Below are positions 39,901 to 52,530 of a stretch of DNA of 64,000 nt, piece by piece. This DNA is from Hymenolepis diminuta (taxonomy: Eukaryota > Platyhelminthes > Cestoda > Cyclophyllidea > Hymenolepididae). The stretch lies in assembly GCA_900708905.1 (NCBI GenBank), contig CAADRB010000043.1:257514-321513 (forward strand). Reading direction: 5' to 3'. Numbering within the stretch: position 1 is the stretch's first letter; every line of letters begins with the position of its first letter. A program made the translations under genes and the position numbers. The notes under the pieces were generated by a model. The model did no database searches and was not told the DNA's origin. It was given only the letters and a program-made list of their open reading frames with translations.

Positions 39901-42900
39901 TGCCACTTACGCATATAGCAAAACTAAATTATTTTCCTGTATCCTATTCTACCAGTTTTCCGGTTTTATATTATCTACCTTTTGATAGTCTGGATAATCT
40001 TATTAAATCGAAATAGCAACTTTATTTCGTTCAATCGGTCAAATTTAGACAGATCCAATTAAGGGTGATCAATCACAAAGCATTTTGTTCCTCTTCGCTG
40101 ATCAGCACGACGAAAATGACGATCAGATTGATCTTTAATATTCAAAATTCTACTAGAGGCGTGTTGTACCACTTTTTTTCGATGGGATCAGCATTGCCCA
40201 AATATTTCTCCATGTTTCATTAGACCGGAGACTTCGTCCAGCTGTAGTTTAATCTTTATACCTCTAATCAGTAATATCACGATTTTGTATTTTCTCATAT
40301 CATTTAACAAATAACATTAAGAGATTTCCGCGCATATTCCGTTTCCACTCAACGCATTATTTAAATAATTTTTCGTTTGTTACATAATTTATTTGTGGCC
40401 TATTTTTAGTTTTATATTTGAGATTTGCATGATTGAGTATAAATATTTGTAAAAAATAGTAAATTTTACTAATATAGTTAGTAATAACAAGTTTTCTGAA
40501 TAAAATACCAAAAGATGAAGCTATTTTAAATAATTTCTAGTAAAAATGTCGCCATTTTAATCTATTTAATGGTTAAAAGCAGGTGTGTACTTTTTATAAG
40601 ATACAGACTGATATGAATCTGGATTTATAACTTACTATAATCGTCGTTTCTCTGATTAATATGAATTACTAAATTTTATATCCTATGGACTACATCAAAA
40701 TATTAATCAATTTAGAAAAGATTCTCTGGAAATATGAAATGCTGACAGTTTTTCTAAGATATCTTGTTTATTCAAAAATACGTTTAAATTGCATTAAATG
40801 TTATTACTGTAAAATTAAATAATTAAAATACACTATTGACGCAAACACAAACACTTTGATCAATTTTTTTACTTGTCTGCTTCTTTAAAGATTTAATAAA
40901 CCAAGTTAAAATTCACTTTATTTAGAAATATCATAAGTTTAAAGTAATTGAAGTTTATATGTAATCAAATAATATTTGCTCTTAATGAAATATTAAATTA
41001 GTGCGCTTTTTAAGTTTAATATTAATAAAATGGTTGAAAAAACATAGGATGTTATAAATAAAAGTTAGGCATCGTAATATTTTTACTTGATAATTTAAGA
41101 CATGAACAAAATGCTTTAAATTTTTTACACTGCTTAATAGTAAATTTGATTTTTACAGATTTAACTTCGATGATAAAAACACACCTTGTAAGTCACTACT
41201 GACCTCAAGTTTAAGAAAAGCATACTGATGTATTTCAATCTAATGCCGATATTTCTACTTGGTCTCATTTTTGGTAAGAACCTTTGTGTTTTATAAACTG
41301 TAATCTTTACTGATTTTGTTTCAACTTCCAATTCTAAGTAAAGGGTGAAAATGCAGTTGGAAATGTTTAATCCTTCAGCTCACAGCTACCCATCTGCTAT
41401 AAAAAGCACAAACTGGAATTGAAAATAACCGGTAGGAATAGTTGACGGAATTACTTTAATCGTTATACTTGCAGAACCAAGGGCGGAATCCTGCCTTTTA
41501 ATGGTCAAGATGTCGGAAAAGGATGTACCACACATGCTTTTTCAAAGCATGCTTGCATCTACATAATGTCATTAGTCAAAGCTAATAACAAAAAAATGCA
41601 CATTAAAAAGTGTTTTTTTTATTCAGTATGTGATACTTTTATCCTCTGATGCACCTAGATACTTACCAAACAAACTGTTCCCATATAAGATACATTCTAG
41701 ATAACCTGTTTTACAGGCAAATAAATAGCAGATTTCAAAAATGCAAGAAAAATGCTAATGTCTACGCGGTTTTTCCTAAATATGCGAATCACCTAAAGCT
41801 AGATACCCACACCTGTAAATGGTATGGTAGGGTTTATAAGTTTAGAAAGTTCTCCAGAAAAAATAAATAATTTTCTCTGAAATATTAGTATTAATCGGAG
41901 AAAATTCTCCTCTTCTCCTGACGGAGTAAAGCTTTCCATCTAAAAGCTAAAATAAAAGGTGGCATTATTCAAACAAAAAACGGTAGAAAATATGTCGAAA
42001 ATTATAAAAGTTTGCTATATAGTAAGCATGATTTCCTTCTGCTTTTTATCGATTCATTTTGGATTAAAATAAACAGATATCAAGACTTTCATATTGTCAT
42101 TTTACTATTCCCTTTGAACGTTAATTGCCTTCGCTTTGCCTTATTGCTTCAAATTCAGTTGAGTAATAGCTATCACAATTATTTTACGTATACCTGGAAT
42201 ATTTAATTTGCATATTAGTGCTGAAATATGTGTTTGAATATCAAAATGCGACGGTTTTAGCATTAAATCGTAAATTTAAAACAAAAACAAGTTTTTAAAT
42301 GGTCCAACTACATTTTTCTATACGAAGGCATGTGGGGCTCAAAGGTGCTCCAGCTTAATAAGCCTAATCTCTAAATATCACAAGTCTGGCTGATTTCAAT
42401 GCCATATATTGAATCATTTTCAATAATTTACGTATTGAATTTGATTCTACTCTCATTTTATATTCTTTCGAGTAAGATTTAGTACAAAACAAAAGAGAAA
42501 TTTAGTTGGACAGTAAAAATGTGACAATGCTCTACCGACGGAACCATTAGTAGTAACATAAAAGATATATCTGTAAGTTAAATAACAATACATTTTGATT
42601 TGAAATAGTTTATGTCAAATAAATATTGCATGTCAACATATTTCTCTATTTATAATTGAAAAAAGTTCATCAAATTAATGTATGCAGTCATTAAAATAAG
42701 ATACACCTCTCTGTTTTGGGGCGAAGAAGTAAAGTTTACATTGAGATCTAAGGGAAGATGCTTCTTTTTTCCAGTCTGAAAGGAGAAGATCAGAATTTTA
42801 ATAAGATGGGACTAGGATTAATTTTATTTTTAAATAAATTTAGATTGATAAAATTCATTACTAATTTCTCATTCTTCATCTGCCTTATAATAAGCAAGAT

Positions 42901-45900
42901 GAATACTGCCTTAAAGTTGAAGCATATTTAGTCAAGTTCTCAAAATTTGTTTTAAGTAACTGACCAAACATATGTTCGGAATGAATTTTTAATATCTTCT
43001 AATCATTAATAATTAAATAAATGGAGTTCGAAAGTACCGAAATATTACCTCCGTTAGTTAAAAGACGAGAAACAAGGCATGTTTAAATAATATCTTTGCT
43101 TAATACGGCATTAGATGACCAGAAAACTTTTTCCGTGTTTAACAACATATATTGCTCTATAATTTGGCCAATTAAAGAGTTTTGGTAAATTTTATTATAT
43201 GAAAAATTAAATTTATGGACATATTAAAATAATCAAATTTAAGTAGTAAACTGCACTCCCAGCATGTTTTAACTGCCTTTAAAATAAATGAATTGATCAA
43301 TTTTAACCAATTTTACATTCAATTTATTAATAAAAAGACAAAAATCTTGATTTCAAAACTAAGTTATTTGTTTTTGTTTTTATGATTTTCAGTAGATATT
43401 ACAATGAAGGCCATGAAACTCTTATTTCAATCGCACCTTCGATATACTCTGTCGTTCAAAAGGACTGTTGCAATTTATCATTTGATGAATGAAAGAATAT
43501 TGTTTTATTATTATCACTTCAATTTTAAATATTACTTTAAACTTCATCTATAAATTAAAATGTAATGGATGAAGAAAAAATTATTCAAAATTTAGTGTTT
43601 AATCCAATATATCATAAAATGAGATGCATTTGAGGGGCCTTGTTGATATAATTATTCTTTTAAAAACATTAAAATTAGTTAACAATTGCGAAAGCACCTT
43701 TTAAACGAGAATATGAAGTGGAATAAATGTAGTTGTATTCTTATTAAAACTATTCATACTATTCAGAATTTCATGTTTTACAATTATAATACATTACTTG
43801 AAACGTGAATGTTAAATAATATCCTTATTTTATATTAAGAGCATTATGTTTTATCAGTTCTAAAAGTCATTGCACATTTCGAATTCCTTATCCTTAAAAT
43901 AATTTTAGCATGCTCATTATTGAAGCACAACAAACATTTAAACAAAATACTTTCATAATATGAATAATATTAAGCGTTAAGATTTGATAAATTTATGGTT
44001 TAAATTAACACTTTAACGTATAATATGACAAGGATTGGCTGTGAAATTAAAAATATGATTTTTTGAACTGATTTAATCGACCACTCGCAATTTCACTGAC
44101 ATTAATTTAGCTGATAAATCTTGTTTACAAGGTGTTATATTTAATGATTAAATAATCGGATATTTAATTTATGAGAGAAAGCGTTGTTTACGAATATTTG
44201 AAATTAGAATATTTAAATTTTTTTACAATTTCTTATCAATAAAGTATTTATACTGATTTTTAAAAGGACTCATAAAAATAAATGTTAGAATACTTAATTA
44301 AATGTAAAAGTTAGTTTTACTACACATATAACGAAAGACTTACAAAAAGGGATATATTGTTAACGTGTTGTCATGATACTTAGCCTTTTTGCCTTTTGCC
44401 CTTATACGTGTTCAAGGCACTAATAAATGGTAGAGCCAGTGATTCGGTCGTTAAAATTTTAATTTAATTTCCAGCCCTAGTGACCGCAAAGCAGACACAC
44501 ATAAAATTCTGCTATAAAAATGGGAAAAAAATTGCTTTCCTAATTTAATTGATCATAAAACTAGCTATATTTCTAAGAAATCATATACCTAAAAGAACAC
44601 GAAATTAGAGGTAGTATAACGAAATGGATCCTCTGGAATTGTAAAATAGGAAATATGACTCTTTTTAAGTTAAGATTCCTGTACAAGTTATGCATTAGCA
44701 CTTGAATTTTAAATAATGCTAAATTTTAAAAGAAAGTACATCAACAATATTAACATTAGAGTTACAACTGTCAGTTTACCAAGACAAAGCAATCATTCTC
44801 GCTATCATACGCACATTCTTCTTTTGGAGCTACTACACATCAATGAAAAGTAGAAAGTTAAGCAAAGTCTGGCATTACTATCATGAAATTTCAATCCTAC
44901 TCATTCAAAAAATGATAAAGTTTGAAACTGCCGAAAGGAAAGCAATGCTCTAGCACGATCAACAGGATCGATACTTCTTTGGAATAGTGACCAATGGCAG
45001 CTTTCATTTTTATACAAGATTAGAGCGTTTGAAAGGTCGTATATCAGAATAGCATTCTTAACGTTGACATCAGAAGTAGTTTGAGTTTCTTTAGAACATT
45101 TTTTTGAAAATGCAACATATTTTCTTCCGAACACTAACTTGAAGTAGTAAAAATCTCAAGTAATGTAGAACAAATCTCCCCGCACTTTTTGTGAGGTCAT
45201 TTTCTCACTGTTATACTTATACCTTTATTTGGCTGAAAGTGTATCATATTATATTTTTATTAATAAACAGAAATATGTGTGTTTTAGTAACCTTTCTTCA
45301 AGTAACAATAACAATTTCCCGATTAGTGTGATCCCTTTTATCCTTAAAAGCCTTCATAATGAAATGTATTAGAACTATAAAGAAGAAATTTGCAATTCGA
45401 CCACTTCCGTAAGTTATATAAAAATGATACAATAGGAGCATGACTTAGAATTTTTGTGGAATGCCAAGTAGTCAAGAGAAGAAGGCTACTTACATTTGTT
45501 GAAAAAAATTTTATTAAATTAATTTAACTTGAACATAAAATATATTGCCGAAGTAAATTGCTTAAAGCTACTTATAAATAAGCACGGATTATGCATCTGA
45601 ACAGTTTTCTTAATCATAGACCATCAGTGTACACTTAAAAAAGTAATTTCGTTGTAAATTTTGTCTAACTCACAGAAAGCAGTTTAATCACTGAACTTAT
45701 AAGTGTAATGAAATACATCTTTAATATTAGTAGTAAATATCATAAATTTTGGCTAATCAGAGAGATGATAGTTCACAAAAGAATGTTAAAACTGGACAGA
45801 TGTCTTGAACTAGCCTTCGAATTTGTCTACGTAATTTAGTGGGTGTATTAACTTTTCTCGAGTAATAACTAAATATTTCATTTATTCAGCACTTGTACTC

Positions 45901-46909
45901 CCTCCCTTCCACTGCTCAGTTCGTAAAACTACCGATTGTAGCCTTTTAATAATTCTTTGAAATGATATACATTTAAACTTCGCGGATGGCATTTTAATAC
46001 GTGTTCAACGTAGCTTTTAAACCATTCTTGTCATCTTTTTTCACTCGAAATATTTCTGTCTCAATTAGTTAGTATGTTTTCTTTATAGGCATACCACTTT
46101 TTATAAGCTTGGTGCGATTGTATGATTTTCCCGCTCTCCCCAACTCTTCGTTTACCTTTCTCTCTCTCGCTCTTGAATTCCATTCGCTGTTCCACGATAT
46201 GCTTCTCATATGGTGTCGTTAGTTATTTAATATAAGCGGTTAAACTCATAAAGATATACCCTACCTATTAACCACTTCAACATAATGATTCTTGAATACT
46301 ACATCTACGTAACTCGTGACACTCACATTAAATGCAGTAATACCAATTAAGTTCAAATGTTGACCTCCCGCTGGAACTCACAAACTTCAACTGCAGTTTG
46401 GCACTCTTAAACGCTGTTTACAGTTATATTGAGTTAAAAAACAAACTTTTTCCTTTATAGCTTAGAACGAGTTTGTATTTTCTAGATAATTATCCCCAAA
46501 GAAGTTAAATATAGAACGAATTTTTTTATCAAAGGGAAAGCTGTGTTTTGATCAGTGTAGAAATGTCTTAAAAAGGTGGGCCACCGCAAGAGGGATCGTT
46601 ATTAGCCTTTAATCATGGAAAAAATTGACTAATTTATCAGTAATTCAGGTGAATTTTAAAAACAGAAGACACATTTGAATGATTTGAAAGGAAATCATGC
46701 ACAATTTATAAACGTCTGTACTTCACCCTCTAGTAGAGCTTAATGAAATCTCTTATTGTACTCACATTCTTTTATCACCATCCATATTTCGGATATTATT
46801 TCATCAAAATTTTTTCCTATATTTACTAAAGCTCGGATATTTTCATTTAAAATCTATACGTAAACATTTCTATATGTTCCTATTGTAAGTCAGCTTGACC
46901 TTAATAGTT
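36928..46909. other. Gene-free AT-rich stretch
   Basis: The longest frame is 111 codons on the minus strand (37254-37589) and resembles nothing I know. A 77-codon minus-strand frame (44901-45134) follows a weak acceptor-like CAAGTTAG but has no other support. No transposon or repeat family A, B or C was recognised here. Confidence 0.5.
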
Positions 46910-47120
46910 TGTCCAACACCTGATGCTCTGCATTAGTCATGATTTGAGGTCAAAAACCTGAGTCAGTGCGCACTGAGTGACTGATCGTTTGTGGTCGTAT
47001 AACCTGGCTTGAGCATCTCCAGTCATAAAGCACTTAAACCCCTCTTTGATATTGCCGTGTCTTCGCATCTGCCTTCCACTGTAACCACCAGTACTGCAGA
47101 CTATTATGTTCTTCAAACCG
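46910..47120. other. GC-richer patch with a 12-base palindrome
   Basis: The base composition rises from the AT-rich background. CAGTGCGCACTG at 46964-46975 is a perfect palindrome. The patch could be another decayed repeat, but I found no second copy in the window. Confidence 0.3.
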
Positions 47121-48119
47121 ATAACCCAAATAGAGGAAAAATGAAAGCATATTGTACTTTACCCGAACATTGTACAGTATGACTTAATTCATATTAGTTT
47201 AAGGGTTAATCGCTGTTTCAACAATAATAACGCGAAAAAAGTGGAATAAAAATATTTATCATTTATTCCTAATTAAATTTTCACCTTGGCATAGACCAAT
47301 GTATATCTTTTGGTTTACTCTCACCAGGCTTTCATTCTCAATTCTGCGGCTGTAGTTAAGATCAGCAGAAAACAGAAGAAGTGTCAGTAGCGAAATTTGA
47401 TACACGCCTGCCAGTAAAATTCTTCTACAGCGTTAAAATAAACATTTGAACTGTCATTCTGAAAACTAAATTGCAAGGAATTTAATGTAATCGGAAAACT
47501 ACTTTCAAACCATAAAACAATGAACTTATGATTGCACATTTTGTTACACTCTTTGGCAGTCAATAATTAAGCATTAAAGCATTATCTGACAAAGGGTACC
47601 TGAAATATAAAGTACAATTTCAGTGATGAATTTTATGATTCTGACACCTTTCAAAATGATGCATTAATTAAGAAGCATAAAGTGGTTTTTCAGCATCGTC
47701 GGTATTTAATGCAAAGTAATATTCTTTAACAAAAAATGGATTTTGTTTTTTTATTTCCTTTCCTCTGTTGTTGCATCTATCTGCAAATTGGGTTAATTAT
47801 CTTGTCATTTCCTCTCAGTTTCATGGAAATCCCGAAAATCTGACGTGAGATATTTGTCATTTAAGTTCCTTTTCTTAGCATTTTATGCATCATTGAATAT
47901 AGAAATGCCAGTTTTTAAACACGTAAAATGTTGCGGGAGAATATTAAATATCTTCTTACAGACGAAGTTTTAGGTTTTTTAAAATACATTGGTGGCTTAG
48001 TACCTCATATCACAACGTAAAATTTTTAAAATGATCTGTTTGGCTGTTTGTAATAAATACGATGTTGATTATCATCATTAACCTTAAAGTTCAGCACCAC
48101 CGTCATTCATATAACTTTT

Positions 48120-48500
48120 AGCATCTGTGCACCTTGACTCTGAGGTTTGTTCTGTTTATTTTTATTGCTCCCATACTGACCTATACGTTTACCATAACCG
48201 TCAACCACTTTGTCGCACCGCATTTTGCATACCCCACAAAATCCGGATTGTTCTCACTCGGCACCGACGCCTCTCTCTTTCCTCTCATTCCTCTTTCTAC
48301 TTCTTCCCCCTCTTATTCATCTTCAACTGTCAAATAAACTCGTGAGCCTGCTTAACTCTTGATCTTCTCGCTCTAGAAGGGCTGCTGTTACGCGTTAGTT
48401 TTTGGAAGATCCCTAATGCTATGAGGTGATATTTGGCCTAACTTTGTCCGACTCTTAATGTATCTTTACCTGGCATTAGAGATACTTCAGGCTAAAAGGC
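48120..48500 (+). repeat. Dispersed repeat family B, most complete copy
   Basis: In order it has ACTCTGAGGTTTGTTC, an AACCGTCAACC block, a GGATTGTTCTCACTC block, a run of CTCTCTTTCCTCTCATTCCT character, then AACTCTTG and TTTTTGGAAGATCC. The first half aligns with 63790-64000 and part of 51360-51480. The last half aligns with 12640-12780 and 62590-62640. Two overlapping short frames cross it, but neither is shared by the other copies, so it is taken as non-coding. Confidence 0.6.
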
Positions 48501-51009
48501 GCTTGACTCCTAAGTAATATTGCTTACAGCATTTACATGGCAAATTATATTAATCTGGTAAAAATCAAAAAGTGGAATTGATTATGTTAAATTAGGGAAA
48601 ATTAGATATTTTAAATTTAACTTATCGATTAATACTGCCTTTAAATCTTCCTACAATAATTAAATGTATTTAATAGTTTTAACTTCTCCGTACTTGTTTG
48701 AAGAATAAATTAAGTTTATTATGAATTGGATGTAAAGTTTGAATTATTCAATAAATAAATATCTGAACCAATTTTCATATTACCATTTGTGATTTGTTTA
48801 AATGAAAAGAGATAGATGTTTTCGACTTTAAAAAGTAAACGTGTATCAATTGTGAATATAATAAAGAACAATATTATTTATACATTTGAGGGCACTAAAT
48901 TAAGATATTAGGCCAAATATTAATACTGAGTAATTACGTCCGCGATATCAATGATAAGACAATGAACGGATTTAGAAGACAAAGAAGCATTTTGAAAAAC
49001 TTTATAAGATGTACTTCTTTCTATCTTTGCGTTATCCTGAACCAACTTATCTGGACTGAAATATCCTGTTTTGGCAATCTTTCCATCTGATTGCATATGT
49101 TATCGATGTCTCAATGTGATGTTTTATCCGAACCTCTTACCCCTTCCGCTTATTTACACAGGTATATTATGACCCCATCTTATCATTACTGCATGTTTAT
49201 TTGTTTAAATGAATTTATTTTTATTATTAAAATTTGTTCTTTAATTTTCAGACGTCTTCTTCCTGACTTCTTGCTTTTGTACTGGAACTAATACTTATAC
49301 TTGGTTCAGGGGTTCCAAAAGACGTAATAATGAAAAATAAAAAATTTGATGCTATTAATTACAAAGAAATGCTGAAACAACACTTTCAAATTAATAAGTT
49401 TAGTAAGTTTTGAACATATTAATTTCAGAACACTAAGGCGGAAAATTATACCTTTTCAATGCACCTTAATAGAATAAATTAATCTTTTTTCCCCTATTTG
49501 TACAATTTAGCTATTTTTAAACCCCAATTTAAAGTACTTCATGAATTTTGATAATTGTATGTTTTTACGAGGTGGCGCTTATGTCCCAAATTAAATACTT
49601 TGACCTCTCACGTTTCACAAACATCTATCTGTCACACAAATCGGTTAAAATTTTTTTCAACCTTAACGAATTTTAAAATGAAATATGCATAAATTTTCTT
49701 TTAGTACCCACGATATTACAAAAAATAACAGTGGATAATTGTGGGAGAGGAGTGAAATCAGTTAACAGGAATTTCAACAAATGATAAAGGTGAGGGTATC
49801 AAAAAGATGCTGAGAGAATCGTTAAGGTTTTAAACAGTTTTACTTTATTTGATTTTTTGATTCGGATTTTACAAATTTACCAAATGGGTGGCTCACCAGA
49901 ATTAAAATTTCACAAATCGTCTTCTGGCTTGCAGTAAATACTTATATACGATGTTCAACGCATATGGACTGTTTTTATTCAAGAATGGTCGATCTTGACA
50001 TTTCATCTTATTTTTCTTCCAATGGTTAAAAAGGCTAAATGATCTTACACGATATTCAACGGCCTGCAATTTTGACATAAGTGGAATAAAATAATTAGAA
50101 ATTTTAAGGTAGTGAATATCTGTAAGCTGTGAACGCATAAATTAGACCTCATCTTATATGAATTCTAGTGAACCTTACAATATATTTTAAATTTTACTCT
50201 AGTCTTTTAAACGTCACCTTGAAAAAATTATGTTTTTGCATATTAATCAAAAGACGTGATAGAACATTCAATTGAGGCTAATTTTCTACAATTTTTAAAG
50301 TTGGTCATGACAACTTTGTCATTACCAGGTGGATAGAGTTTAATTTGAGAGAACACTGTTTATTTAACTCTGCTATGTTAAAATCGTGCGAGCTGTCAAT
50401 TACCATATAAGGTTTTGTAGAATATTTAGCCTTTGAATGAAAAAAAACGACTAACAGTGTCAAGAATAACCACTATAATTAAGTAACCAATTTTAAATTT
50501 TAACTTTTTTGTTTAGCTCTGGTTTATGACAATAAAATCAGTTTAAAATGGTTTGCAGCACATGAATAAGCGAAAGTCCTACTGTTTCGAGAATTGAAAT
50601 AAAGCAAAACTTCGGATATTTCGATTTCATTGCATAGTCCAATTTGGACTTTCACTTTTTTCCCGATTTGGGTAATTACTCTACCATTTGACTATACCTT
50701 GTAAAAGTTTTACTGACTTTTCGTGAGTAATAGCGGATTATTCTTAACATGATGTCATATAAACAGGTAAAAAATTATAATCACGCTTAAAATAAAACCC
50801 AGAAAAGATTGTATTATCAAACTAGATGAAATCAGTAAACTGTTGGTCTTAATTACAAGAAATATTTGTTCTATGAATGACGTATATTTGTACAAATATT
50901 CCTTTTATATTCATGTCCCTGAAGGATGAATCCCTTTTTCTTCGAAATATTTATCTTACGTCATCACTAATCACTAAAATTTGATTATCTCGTCCTTATA
51001 GTAATATAT
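48501..51009. other. Gene-free AT-rich stretch
   Basis: No protein-like frame, RNA gene or repeat copy recognised. A 16-base palindrome (ATATTTGTACAAATAT) at 50884-50899 is of the kind expected by chance in such sequence. Confidence 0.5.
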
Positions 51010-51240
51010 GTAAACTTTTAACCTTTCCTGTGACCCAAGCACTCCACTAGACAAACATCGTGTGCCCTCAACTGGCCTGTTTTCATCGATCGGAAAAGAT
51101 AAGCATACCTCGGACGATAGTAGCAAAGACACCGCTTAGTCGGCTTTGTTATTAACCAGTCCTGTCTGCACTGGCCCTTCCTTTTCCTACAGTCGTTCCG
51201 ACCAATTAAAGCACGCATACAATTATATCCTTATGCGTGT
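51010..51240 (+). repeat. Dispersed repeat family C copy
   Basis: CGACCAATTA (51207-51216) matches the 12.27 kb copy. An ATTAACCAGTC block (51150 region) matches the reverse complement of the 4.4 kb copy, which reads ATTATACCAGTC. It is much less AT-rich than its surroundings, and a family B fragment follows downstream. A minus-strand frame of 66 codons crosses it but is not conserved in the other copies. Confidence 0.45.
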
Positions 51241-51289
51241 CCTCACCCAAAGTGTCGATTATACATAGCCTTCCATTAGACATGCACAA

Positions 51290-51480
51290 CACAGGAGACA
51301 CTAGCTCGTCAGACGTATCTCCCTTTGCTCAATCCTTCTCCTCCAATTCTCTATCCTCCCTTGAAACTCTGTACTGAGGTTTGTTCACTACAACCTAGTC
51401 TGCTCAATCCTTAGTGTTCTTCTTCCTTTGCTGTTAACCATCAACTCGCTACACCCTCTTACAACATACTATCCGGAGAA
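51290..51480 (+). repeat. Dispersed repeat family B, 5' fragment
   Basis: ACTGAGGTTTGTTC at about 51374-51387 and the later TTAACCATCAACTCG and CTATCCGGA blocks line up with ACTCTGAGGTTTGTTC, AACCGTCAACC and ATCCGGATT of the 48.1 kb copy, in the same order. The 3' half with the GGAAGATC block is absent or unrecognisable. Confidence 0.45.
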
Positions 51481-52039
51481 AAATATTTTGGAATGTTCCA
51501 GCATTGTCGTAGCAATAATAATGGATAGTTACAAGGAAATATCTATTAGAATTGTATTCAGGACAAATTAATTTACCGTTTTGACCCAATTTCTTTTCCT
51601 GTTTTTTGCGCAAGTTTCATTAAATAGCTGTGGAATTCTAATTCCTAGCTTTCATTCTTAGCAAAGATTTAAAATGCTTGAAAATATTTCAAAATTGCTG
51701 CTTTTAATATAAATGATTCATTTATGATTTACTGGAGTGAAAAAAGGAAATAATAAGAGCCTAAATGGAAATTTGATCTGAATTTACCCATATTATAAAT
51801 GTTTCAAGTTTCAGCATGCTTGAAGCTCTCCTTAATACTGCGAGAACGCTGATCATAGGAAAAAACTTACGCGTAGCTATGACATATGAAGATTTAGGAC
51901 CGCAAATTTCTCCGAGAAATTTCGCAGCCAAGTTTCATTAAAGAAGACCATGGCTGCTACGAAAGGTCTGCCCAGTTTTCTTACTGTATTGCTTCTTTTG
52001 AGTCATTTGATTTCAAGCCAAACCTAGAAAGAAAACATA

Positions 52040-52530
52040 AATAAGTTCAAGCAAGGACAAATTGGTCAGAACGCCAACGAAATTTGTGTTTTGATTATCA
52101 TGGATAAAGCATCAACAGACATCAATTCCTGTTTCGAATAGCTTCAGTTCCCAATTAATGGAATTCACGAGAAAAGGTTAAGTGCGAAGCTCCCCATAGT
52201 ATGTGGGTGTTTCCAAAAAGAAAGCGATGCCCTTACACTTTCGACAGGATCATCGTTCCTCAGGCGCAACGATCAAAAAGAAATTCTAATGTCTTGTTTC
52301 TGGTCGTTTTAGATCGTAAAATTGCCGCATCTGAGAATATCATATTCATTTTGGAATAGAATCTAGTGCAAATGTGTATAATATATTTTTATCGGAAAAA
52401 ATCGCAGCTAAGAAGAGGAGAAGTCATTTTTCTCAATCTTATGTACCAAATTGCCCCACCCTTTCCCGAAACTCCCTTCCCTTAGCTTTAACTATACATT
52501 CGCTTGGCCGAAATGTATAATATATGTGCT
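52040..52530 (+). repeat. Dispersed repeat family A, copy 2
   Basis: The partner of 4800-5250. TCAGGCGCAACGATCAA at about 52259-52275 begins the best-conserved block, and CAATTCCTGT and GTGCGAAGCT precede it in the same order as in copy 1. It has an insertion of roughly 60-70 bases after the core relative to copy 1. It lies about 560 bases downstream of the C and B copies at 51.0-51.5 kb. Confidence 0.6.

Noticed and set aside
44901..45134. Minus-strand frame of 77 codons after an acceptor-like CAAGTTAG
   Set aside because: The acceptor has a poor pyrimidine run, the frame has no ATG start, no partner exon is visible and the product is unrecognised.
50884..50899. 16-base palindrome ATATTTGTACAAATAT
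   Set aside because: AT-rich palindromes of this size are expected occasionally in such sequence, and no copy or neighbouring site gives it meaning.
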